A stretch of DNA of 64,000 bases, taken from assembly GCA_963580455.1 (NCBI GenBank), contig OY756961.1, positions 6,119,001-6,183,000 of the forward strand, read 5' to 3'. Below the pieces are notes generated by a model. It was given only the letters and a program-made list of their open reading frames with translations, did not search any database and had not been told where the DNA came from. This document shows, one piece after another, positions 1-8,702 of this stretch (position 1 is its first letter; each line of letters opens with the position of its first letter). The translations under genes were made by a program, and so were the position numbers. This stretch comes from Euonymus europaeus. Lineage: Eukaryota > Streptophyta > Magnoliopsida > Celastrales > Celastraceae.

Positions 1-1236
1 AAATTTTCTAGAATTGAATCTGAAGATGCATCAACTTATATTTCTTCATCTATATATCCATACAATTGGTTGCGAATGAGGCTGTGGGGATCAGAGGAGA
101 CAAATTGTGAAAAATGGTGGTGCTCTAAAGTGGCTGGTTACAAACTAAGAAACAGTTCTTGTATTGTCTTTCACATATCGACTGTGTCAACCAGTTGATA
201 GATGTATGGGCTTCTGTGGGATTTGAATAAATGAGCAAATACGATTCTTCTTTGCCAGAATGTTGCAAGTCTTTTGAATGACAGAGAGCGAGCAGGACTC
301 GAATATTTATACATGGTGAGAAACTGCCTATGGCTCCTTAGCACATTGATTTGAATTCTTATATACATGATTAGGAATCTTCAAATGTGTAACAATTGCA
401 ATATCAGGATTAAGTTTTTGTCCAAGATTTCAAAGCCTGTCATCATGATGAGACATTCGTAGTGCCTTTTAGCTTTTGAAGGTAATAAAAAAATCATCAG
501 TTTCACTTCCAATATTCCATGGTTGCTTATTGTACCGTGAATCTGTCATTTGGAGATTTTCTTCCGATAACCTTTTCTTTTTACTCTTGCTTTTTCCAGT
601 TGTTTTAACTTTTAACCTAGAAAGCCACCTCAAAGCAAGTAGCCAGACTATGGGGTTTCACAAAGCTATAACCATCCCTACCCTGCCTTAGCTATTGTTG
701 ATTTGAGGCAGCTGCTCCTTAATGTTTTGCAGGTAACTCCACTCTACCTTCTTTTTTCCATTTTGGTTAGTTTACTAGTTTATGAAGTTTATAGTATTTT
801 GTGATGTGTCATTATTCTATTATTTTGTATCCTTATTTTTTTTTTCTGCACTTTCTTTGCAGTATCAGTGCTCTTTGACCTATGGTCCTCATCTGATAAT
901 TTCTTTCTTGCCGGTTGTCAATGTCATTTCTTTTTTGGCATTAACCTTGTCTTCTGATTACCTCAAACTTTCATTGAGTCATTGTGTTTCATGTGCAGGT
1001 TGAAGTCCTATTTACAACCCTCCTGCTGCTCATTATCCCTCTGAAATTTGTTTTAACAATACAGAGCATTGACTTTTGACCATCAGTGAATACCGGTCAC
1101 CCTTTCATTCTGGTATGGTTCTTGCCTCGCTCATTCACAGTCAGCAAGGATGAGATATTACAATAGTTTCTAATGCTAATCTTAATTCTTTTGAAAGGCA
1201 AGAAGAGTTTCTCACAAGTGCAAAAGAACAAATTTT
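1..1236. other. Left edge, no gene assigned
   Basis: I could not assign a coding gene here. The stretch has T-rich tracts followed by AG, for example near 730, 860 and 1000, which look like intron 3' ends, but no long open frame joins them. It could be the intron-bearing 3' untranslated region of a gene lying to the left, or plain intergenic DNA. This is an inference only. Confidence 0.3.
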
Positions 1237-1249
1237 AATCTGGAATTAT

Positions 1250-1487
1250 TTTTATTTTTGAGAAGAAAATGGAATTTAGATTAAGAAACAAATTCGGCCG
1301 AAGCCAATTGAACAACTTGAGAGGGACTCCTCTACCCACACTCTCAGACCCTCAAAACATTTCCCAAACCTAGTCAAAGCATGCGCCACCTTATTCCCAA
1401 CCCTGCTAACTTGAACACAAGAACAGACATTTACAAGTCTCATAAGGAACTTGGCTTCCCCAACAAAATTATGTTGCTTTTATGAAA
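1250..1487 (-). mobile_element. 5'-truncated LINE, RNase H tail
   Basis: The minus strand encodes about 60 residues resembling the end of the RNase H-like domain found at the C-terminus of plant non-LTR retrotransposon polyproteins. The motif GNKVAHALTRFG is followed by VWVEE, as is usual there. The fragment is flanked by a perfect 13-bp direct repeat, AATCTGGAATTAT, at 1237-1249 and 1488-1500. On the minus strand it ends in an A-rich tail next to the left copy. A target duplication, an A-rich 3' end and a missing 5' part are the signs of target-primed reverse transcription. The insert is 238 bp and cannot move by itself. Confidence 0.75.
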
Positions 1488-1500
1488 AATCTGGAATTAT

Positions 1501-2117
1501 AGACATAGGTTCCTGGGGTTTCAGCTCAAGGTCACTCTCCTCTGTTGAGGAATTTTTTCCTGTCTCTTTGCCTGTCTACTCTTATCTTGTGTGTATCAAT
1601 GTATAAAAACCTGGAAACTGTCTACTTGGTTGGTTTGATAAGGAAACTTTTTTTCAAGACCTCTTCATTGATTTTCTTCTTATCCACTGCCTGGCCTGTG
1701 CCTCCCTCTTGCGTTCTTACTTTCAAGTCCTTACAGTCCAGTCTCAACAGCAAAATTTAAAGGGAAAAATGGTGTTTTTTACCATTTCACTGAATCATTC
1801 TTGAGTCTAATTCCAGGCACATCTTCCCAACATCCACCATCTCCCTAACAAGTTGGGTTTCTTTTATTATGATGAATGCGTCATTGAGAACGCATACAAT
1901 TCTGGGGAATGACGTATATGCTCGGCTGAGGCAATCATACTATTTCATGCATATCTTGACTTTTCTTCTTATCACGAAAAGACTGAAATGCCCTTGAACA
2001 ACCTTATCTTCTTATCAGGAAATGAAGGGCAACTCGGGTAGCAATTAATACTCTTCCAGTTAGTCACCATCTATATAACTTCACCTTACCCAATTGTGAA
2101 ATTCGGGATAGCTAGTC
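1501..2117 (+). promoter_or_regulatory. Upstream region of the SDR gene
   Basis: This is the gene-free leader of the dehydrogenase gene. A TATATAA box lies at 2072-2078, about 40 bp before the start codon, so the untranslated leader should be very short. No other motif is assigned. The box is seen directly; the promoter role is inferred. Confidence 0.45.
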
Positions 2118-2918
2118 ATGGCTGGAAACACTGATAGGGAACAACCATCTGCAGCCCTTCCACTCGACGGCCGAGTAGCAATCGTAACAGGTGGTTCGCG
2201 TGGGATTGGTCGTGCCATTGCCGTCCACCTACACTCCCTTGGTGCAAGAGTGGTGCTCAACTATGCTTTAAACTCTACACAAGCAGATCTTTTGGCATCT
2301 GAACTGAATGCCTCTTCTCATCATCCCCAAGCAGTTGCTGTGAGAGCCAATGTTTCGGACCCGGATCAAGTCAAGCTCCTCTTTGATAAAGCAGAGCAAG
2401 AATTCAGCTCAAAGGTCCATATCTTTGTCAACTCTGCTGGAGTAATAGATCCAAAGTACCCATATTTGGCCAATACAACAGTAGAAGATTGGGATATGAC
2501 ATTCAATGTCAACACTAGAGGAGCATTCCTTTGTTGCAGAGAAGCAGTCAATAGATTGGCTCGCGGAGGTGGTGGAAGAATCATTATGATATCAACATCT
2601 GTTGTTGGAGCACTCTTGCCAGGATATGCAGCTTATGCTGCCTCCAAGGCTGCTGTGGAGACCATGACAAAGATTGTGGCAAAGGAGTTGAAGGGTACTG
2701 GAATAACTGCTAATTGTGTTGCTCCTGGGCCTGTAGCTACAGAGTTCTTCTTTGCTGGTAAAACAGAAGAGACAATCAATAGATTGGTGGAGGCTTGTCC
2801 TCTAGGCAGACTTGGTGAACCAAGGGATGTTTCTCAGGTTGTTGGGTTGTTGGCTACTGATGCTGGGGAGTGGGTCAATGGTCAGATCATCAGGGTCAAT
2901 GGTGGATTTGTAGTTTAA
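2118..2918 (+). CDS. Short-chain dehydrogenase/reductase
   Basis: Intronless gene for a 266-residue classical short-chain dehydrogenase/reductase, an NAD(P)H-dependent oxidoreductase with a Rossmann fold. Visible motifs: the cofactor loop TGGSRGIG at residues 24-31, NSAG at 105-108, an Asn at 132, the catalytic serine region ISTS at 158-161, and the catalytic pair Tyr173 and Lys177 in YAASK. PGPVATEF follows at 203-210. Length and order of motifs are full for the family. Closest known relatives by eye are plant NADPH-dependent aldehyde reductase-like proteins, which detoxify reactive aldehydes. There is no clear plastid transit peptide, since only about 16 residues precede the fold, so a cytosolic location is likely. 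The exact substrate cannot be told from sequence. A young copia element is inserted 94 bp after the stop. Confidence 0.93.
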   Translation: MAGNTDREQPSAALPLDGRVAIVTGGSRGIGRAIAVHLHSLGARVVLNYALNSTQADLLASELNASSHHPQAVAVRANVSDPDQVKLLFDKAEQEFSSKVHIFVNSAGVIDPKYPYLANTTVEDWDMTFNVNTRGAFLCCREAVNRLARGGGGRIIMISTSVVGALLPGYAAYAASKAAVETMTKIVAKELKGTGITANCVAPGPVATEFFFAGKTEETINRLVEACPLGRLGEPRDVSQVVGLLATDAGEWVNGQIIRVNGGFVV

Positions 2919-3016
2919 GTGCTTTGCATGTGGTGCTTTCTTGTCTCTAGATCTTGTGCTTCTTGTCTTATTGCTAATCTACAATTAATGATGCTTTTAT
3001 AGATTAATGATTATAT

Positions 3017-3359
3017 TGTTATATATATTCTAGTGGATAAATCACATGTATATACAAGTTGGTATTCTAGTTGATAACCATCATGCACAAGTAGTGTACA
3101 CGTTGATAACAATCACGTACGAGTTAGTATACAAGTTGATAACCATCACGTACGAGTTAGTGTACAAGTTGATAACTACCTTGTATTGTAGATATTTATA
3201 TATTTCTATATTTAGAAATATAATTGTTTATATATAGACATACAATGAAGAGAGAGATATACTTCTTGGTTCTCATTTCTCATTTTCTAGTTTCTTGTTT
3301 CTTGTTTCTTATTCTCTCTCAAATTGAATCACTTGAGGAATTGTTATTTAATTACAACA
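3017..3359 (+). repeat. 5' LTR of copia element
   Basis: 343 bp, beginning TGTTATATATA and ending ACAACA. Its first half holds three to four imperfect copies of a unit of about 33 bp built on TACAAGTTGATAAC and ATCACGTACGAG (about 3053-3177). It is a likely transcriptional U3 region, and the later part is pyrimidine-rich. It matches the 3' LTR at 342 of 343 positions. Confidence 0.97.
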
Positions 3360-3360
3360 C

Positions 3361-3374
3361 GTTATCAGCACGAG
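3361..3374 (+). other. Probable primer binding site
   Basis: GTTATCAGCACGAG starts one base after the 5' LTR, where the minus-strand primer of an LTR retrotransposon binds. Similar sequence is common at this place in plant copia elements. I did not assign the priming tRNA. Confidence 0.5.
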
Positions 3375-3465
3375 TCTCTGCCGCTGTTCTGAAAGCAAGG
3401 ATATCAGGTTGTAAGTAACAACTTCTCATATCTATATTTTTCTTAGCTTCTTATAATATTTCATT

Positions 3466-4277
3466 ATGTCGAAGTTGAAAAGCTTAGAGTTTACGGCTCT
3501 TGATATTTCTGGAAGAAATTATCTTTCCTGGATTGTTGATGCCGAGACTCACCTGGAAGCTGTGGGTCTTGATAACACCATTAAGGATGGAAATACTGAA
3601 TCCCAGAAGGATCGGGCGAAAACAATGATTTTCCTTCGTCACCACCTTCATGAGGAATTAAAAACTGAATACCTCATGGAGAAAAATCCTCTTCAGTTAT
3701 GGAAGGATTTAAAAGAGAGGTATGAACACCAGAAGAATGTCATCCTCCCTAAAGCTCATTATGACTGGATGCACCTGAGGTTGCAAGATTACAAATCTGT
3801 CCAACAATGAGTTATTGTTATAAAATCATCAGTCTCGTTCTACTGAAAGTACACCATTCCCTGAAGTGAATGTTGTGGTACATAATAATCGAGGACGCGG
3901 ACATGGTGGAAAAAGAAGTCGAGGCTATAGTTATGGTCTTCGAAACCATGGAAGTAATTCTAGTTTTCATCCATACCGCCAGAAGAGGTATGAGAACGAA
4001 ACAAGCCATGCAAATAAAAATTTGCCAAATAAACCCTAGAAGGGTAATTGATGAAACTTGTTTCAGGTGTTGTGTTCAGGGGCAATTGTCACGTACCTGT
4101 CGTACGGCTAGACATTTGGTGAATTTATATCAAGCATCAATAAAAGAAAAGAGCAAAGTGGTGGAAACAAACTTTGCACAAGTTGATGTTAATAATTCTA
4201 ATGATCTTGAAGATCTTGTGGATTTAACACATTTGGATGTTTCGGATTTCTTAGAAAATCCTGATATTTATAAATAA
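3466..4277 (+). pseudogene. Copia gag, broken
   Basis: The first 114 codons (3466-3810) match the N-terminal part of a copia gag (a UBN2-type domain with LWKDLKERYEHQ). They then run into a TGA at 3808-3810, where the sequence jumps to a much later part of the gag, implying an internal deletion. The downstream gag frame carries a TAA at 3821-3823, then an RG-rich segment, then a shift of frame near 4020-4045. The nucleocapsid zinc knuckle CFRCCVQGQLSRTC lacks the histidine of the C-x2-C-x4-H-x4-C pattern (Gln instead). At least four independent lesions therefore prevent a normal capsid protein. Confidence 0.85.
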
Positions 4278-4387
4278 GTTTATTTCTTTGTTAAGTTTAA
4301 TTGTTGTGTTGTGTATTGAATTTTGTAATATTTTATAAATATTATTTTGATAAGTTTAAAAATTAACTTAAAAAAAATGAAAAGCAA

Positions 4388-4486
4388 AAGTCCGGAACTA
4401 CTGAAGGTGGGTTCGATCCTCGGACCTTCTTTTCTATTCTATATTTTATTGGATCTTGCCACCACTCGGCCACCAGTCCCGGACTT
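4388..4486 (-). repeat. tRNA-like foldback in gag-pol spacer
   Basis: A 99-bp segment ends in near-perfect inverted arms, AAGTCCGGAACT at 4388-4399 and AGTCCCGGACTT at 4475-4486. Read on the minus strand it has GGTGGCCGAGTGGTGG, close to a tRNA/SINE A box, and GGATCGAACCC, close to a B box (plus-strand 4409-4420). The body between the arms does not fold into a convincing cloverleaf. It could be a tRNA-derived or SINE-like insert, or a structural element of the retrotransposon RNA. The boxes and arms are seen; the role is inference. Confidence 0.45.
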
Positions 4487-4587
4487 GTCAAATTTATATG
4501 ATTAATATAGTTATATACAATCTAATATTTATCTATGATACTTTTGAATTAATATGTGATAAATGTTATTTTGTTTTCTTTAGAAAT

Positions 4588-7500
4588 ATGGTAGACGAAG
4601 ATATATGTTTAATTGATAGTGCAACAACACACACTATCCTTAAACATAAGAAATATTTTCTACATTTAACATTGCTTGAAGCAAATGTTGATACCATCTC
4701 AGGCACATCAAAAATAGTTGAAGGTTCCGGAAGAGCTAATATCATATTGCCTAAGGGAACAAAAATATATATTGAGGAGGCATTGTATTCTCCTAAATCA
4801 AAAAGAAACTTATTGAGTTTCAAGGATATTTTTCACAATGGCTATCATTTTGAGTCTGGAAGATAAGGTAATAAAGATTATCTATATATTACTTCTATCA
4901 TTTCAAGCTAGAAGCTTGTACTAGAAAAGTTTGTGGCATTCTCTTCGGGTTTATACCATGCAAGTATAAAATGGATTGAAACACATGTTGTGATGCACCA
5001 GAAGTGCCCTGACTCAAAAGAATCTATACTTTGGCATGATCGCCTTGGTCACCCAGGTTCTACCATGATGTGTAGAATAATTGAAAATACAAATGGACAT
5101 CAATTAAGAAATCAGAAGTTTCTTTTACCTAAAGATCACTTGTGTGTTGCGTGTTCACAAGGAAAGTTAATTGTGAAACCGTCCACCCTGAAGGTAGGTG
5201 TAGAATCTCCTAACTTTCTGCAACGTATTCATGGAGATATATGTGGACCTATTCATCCATCATGTGGACCATTTCGTTACTATATGGTTCTAATAGATGC
5301 ATCATCTAAATGGTCACATGTATGTTTATTATCTACTCGAAATGTTGCATTTGCTAGATTCTTAGCGCAAATTATTCGTTTACATGCACAATTTCCTGAT
5401 TATCCTATTAAGTCTGTCCGACTGGATAATGCTGGTGAATTTACTTCTCAATCATTTAATGATTATTGCATGACATTAGGTATAGACGTTGAACATCCTG
5501 TTCCACATATTCATACTCAAAATGATTTAGTAGAGTCACTAATAAAGCGCCTTCAGTTGATTGCTAGACCAATGCTTTTGAAAAGTAAATTACCTTTTGA
5601 TGCTTGGGGACATGCCATATTACATGCTGCATCGTTAATTCGAGTTAGACCTTCTGCTCATCATTCATATTCACCTTTACAATTGGTATTAGGTCATCAA
5701 CCTAGTATTTCACATTTTCGTATTTTTGGTTGTGCTGCTTATGTTCCCATTTCACCTCCACAACGCACTAAGATGGGACCACAACGTCAACTTGGTATTT
5801 ATGTCGGGTTTGATTCACCTTCTATTATTAGATATCTTGAACCACTAACTGGTGATGTTTTCAAAGCTAGGTTTGCAGATTGTCACTTTGATGAATATGT
5901 TTTTCCTCCTTTAGGGAGCAAAAATTCTCAGCATCATAAGCATGATGATATTTCTTGGAACACTATGACACAATCTCATTTTGATCCACGAACAAAACAG
6001 TGTGAACTTGAAGTTCAGAAAATTGTTCATTTACAAGGTATGGCTAGTCAATTACCTGATGCATTTAATGATACTTCAAAAGTTTTACAATCACATATTC
6101 CTGCTAGAAATTCTACTGCACGTATCAATGTCCCTGAAGGACAAACACCAAGTGATGAATTAAAGCCACGTCAGAAACGTGGAAGACCACAGGGATCTAA
6201 AGATAAATTTCCCCGAAAGAGAATTGTCCAAATTCCTACCAAAGCTCTAGCAGAGCATACTCCAGAAGAGCATATGTCTCCTGTAGAGAATACTCCTAAA
6301 GAGATTACTCCTGAAGAGAATACAATTACTGAATCCCAACCTTCTAGAAAAATATCTCTTGAAGAGATACAAGTACCTGTTGATGAGAATAATGAGCGCT
6401 CAATAACTAACGAAGGGAGTTGGGATAGAAATAAGATTATTGTAGACAATATATTTGCATATGCAGTTGCTACTGACATTACCAGAAGTAATGAGGATCC
6501 TGAGCCTAAATCAGTTGATGAATGTCGACATCGAAGTGATTGGCCTAAATGGAAAGAAGCTATGACAACTGAATTACATTCTCTATCAAAAAGAGAAGTT
6601 TTTGGACCTGTAGTCCAGACACCAGAAGGTGTTCACCCAGTAGGATTCAAATGGGTGTTTGTTCGTAAGCGAAATGAGAATAATGAGATTACTCGTTATA
6701 AAGCAAGACTTGTTGCACAAGGTTTCTCGCAGAGACCTGGAATTGATTATGATGAAACATATTCTTCTGTCATGGATGGCATCACTTTTAGATTTTTAAT
6801 TGGTCTAACAGTCGCTGAACGACTGACTATGCGTCTTATGGATGTAGTAACAGCTTATCCATATGGATCGCTGGATAGTGAAATTTATATGAAAATCCCT
6901 GAAGGTTTTCGGTTGCCTGAGGCAAAGCCTAAAGGATTATGTTCCATCAAACTCCAGCGTTCACTATATGGATTAAAACAATCCGGACGTATGTGGTACA
7001 ATCGATTAAGTGAATACCTTATCGGAGAAGGGTTTACAAATGATCCGATTTGTCCATGTGTATTTATTAAAAGATCAGAATCTGGATTTGTTATAATCGC
7101 TGTTTATGTTGATGATTTGAATTTAGTTGGGACTCCTGAAGAGCTCACTAAAGCTGCTGAGTATTTAAAGGCAGAATTTGAGATGAAAGATCTAGGACAG
7201 ACAAAATATTGTCTTGGTCTTCAGATCGAACATTTACATAATGATATCTTTCTTCATCAATCTACCTATACTGAAAAGATATTAAAGCAGTTCTACATGG
7301 ATAGAGTACATCCCTTGAGTTCTCCAATGATAGTCCGTTCACTTGATGTTAAAAGGGATCCATTTCGACCCCAAGATGAGGGAGAGACATTACTTGGTCC
7401 AGAAGTACCATATTTGAGTGCAATTGGATCTTTGATGTATCTAGCCAATTGTACCAGACCAGATATCGCATTTTCTGTGAATTTATTGGCTAGATATAGT

Positions 7501-8133
7501 TCTGCTCCTACTCGACGTCATTGGAATGGAGTTAAACATATTCTGCGTTATCTGCGAGGTACAACCGACTTGGGTTTACTCTACTCATCAGATCTCAAGT
7601 CTCAGTTGATTGGATATGCAGATGCCGGTTATTTATCTGATCCTCACAATGCCAAGTCTCATACTGGCTATGTATTTCTTTTTGGAAATACTGCTATTTC
7701 TTGGAAATCAGTTAAGCAAACACTCACAGCAACTTCTTCCAATCATTCTGAGATAGTAGCGATTTACGAAGCTAGTCGGGAATGCGTATGGCTGAGAGGA
7801 ATGATTTCTCATATTCAAGAGAAGTGTGGATTACAATCTGTTAAAAGTATCCCAACGGTAGTATATGAAGACAATGCTGCTTGTATAGCTCAGCTCCGCG
7901 GAGGATACATAAAAGGTGACAGGACTAAACACATCTCCCCGAAATTCTTCAGTACACATGAACTCCAGAAGAGTGGTGATATTGATGTTCAACAGATTCG
8001 TTCTTGTGATAATCTGGCAGATTTATTCACTAAGGCATTACCACCGGCAACATTCAAGAAGTTGGTCTATGACATTGGTATGCGGCAACTCAAATGTCTT
8101 CTTGAATCAGGGGGAGTAAAAATGTTCAGATAG
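4588..8133 (+). pseudogene. Copia pol, near-intact, two stops
   Basis: The frame carries a protease (LIDSATT active site at about 4611), the gag-pre-integrase motif WHDRLGHPG (about 5032), an integrase core with HGDICGP, RLDNAGEF and an ES glutamate, a reverse transcriptase with YVDD near 7108, and RNase H with GYADAG, SEIVAIYEA and YEDNAACI followed by TKHISPKFF. Two in-frame stops, TAA at 4864-4866 and TAG at 4909-4911, cut protease from integrase without changing frame. The 1066-codon part from 4933 to 8133 is otherwise open. In the RT, LMDVVTAYPYGSLD has Pro where Leu is usual. A normal gag-pol polyprotein cannot be made from this copy. Confidence 0.93.
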
Positions 8134-8136
8134 TGG

Positions 8137-8345
8137 TATTGATTGTACTCTTTTTCCTTCGACCAATGGTTTTTCCCACAGGGTTTTCCTTGGCAAGGTT
8201 TTAACGAGACAATCTTCTCACTGATCTCACTCAGTTGATATACAGGAATGATGTACTCTTTTTCCTTCACTAAGGTTTTTATCCCACTGGGTTTTTCCTT
8301 AGTAAGGTTTTAACGAGACATATTCTTTGTAGATATGGTTTATCC
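8137..8345 (+). repeat. Internal repeat before 3' LTR
   Basis: The spacer between pol and the polypurine tract holds two imperfect copies (about 8137-8211 and 8252-8324) of a unit starting TACTCTTTTTCCTTC, containing GGGTTTTTCCTT, and ending AGGTTTTAACGAGACA. Such repeats are usual in the 3' untranslated part of plant copia elements. Confidence 0.7.
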
Positions 8346-8354
8346 AAGGGGGAG
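8346..8354 (+). other. Polypurine tract
   Basis: AGGGGGAG-type purine run directly before the 3' LTR, the expected plus-strand primer of an LTR retrotransposon. Position and composition fit. Confidence 0.8.
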
Positions 8355-8697
8355 TGTTATATATATTCTAGTGGATAAATCACATGTATATACAAGTTGG
8401 TATTCTAGTTGATAACCATCATGCACAAGTAGTGTACAAGTTGATAACAATCACGTACGAGTTAGTATACAAGTTGATAACCATCACGTACGAGTTAGTG
8501 TACAAGTTGATAACTACCTTGTATTGTAGATATTTATATATTTCTATATTTAGAAATATAATTGTTTATATATAGACATACAATGAAGAGAGAGATATAC
8601 TTCTTGGTTCTCATTTCTCATTTTCTAGTTTCTTGTTTCTTGTTTCTTATTCTCTCTCAAATTGAATCACTTGAGGAATTGTTATTTAATTACAACA
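8355..8697 (+). repeat. 3' LTR of copia element
   Basis: 343 bp, same length and ends as the 5' LTR, with one mismatch. It follows the polypurine tract and is followed by the TATAT target duplication. Confidence 0.97.
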
Positions 8698-8702
8698 TAT
8701 AT

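Larger units (their letters stand above)
3012..8702 (+). mobile_element. Full-length Ty1-copia LTR retrotransposon
   Basis: The element (3017-8697) runs TG..CA between two 343-bp LTRs and is flanked by a 5-bp target duplication, TATAT, at 3012-3016 and 8698-8702. The internal order is gag, protease, integrase, reverse transcriptase, RNase H, which is the copia order. A purine-rich tract ends directly before the 3' LTR, and a primer-site-like sequence follows the 5' LTR. The LTRs differ at one position only (C in the left copy, A in the right, near 3102). The element is in the same orientation as the upstream dehydrogenase and may lie in that gene's 3' untranslated region or terminator. Confidence 0.97.

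Noticed and set aside
3053..3177. CRISPR-like direct repeats
   Set aside because: Units are imperfect, without true spacers, and lie inside both LTRs of a plant retrotransposon.
4388..4486. Real tRNA gene
   Set aside because: Box A/B-like words and acceptor-like arms are present, but the anticodon and T arms do not pair and the length is wrong, so it is listed only as tRNA-like.
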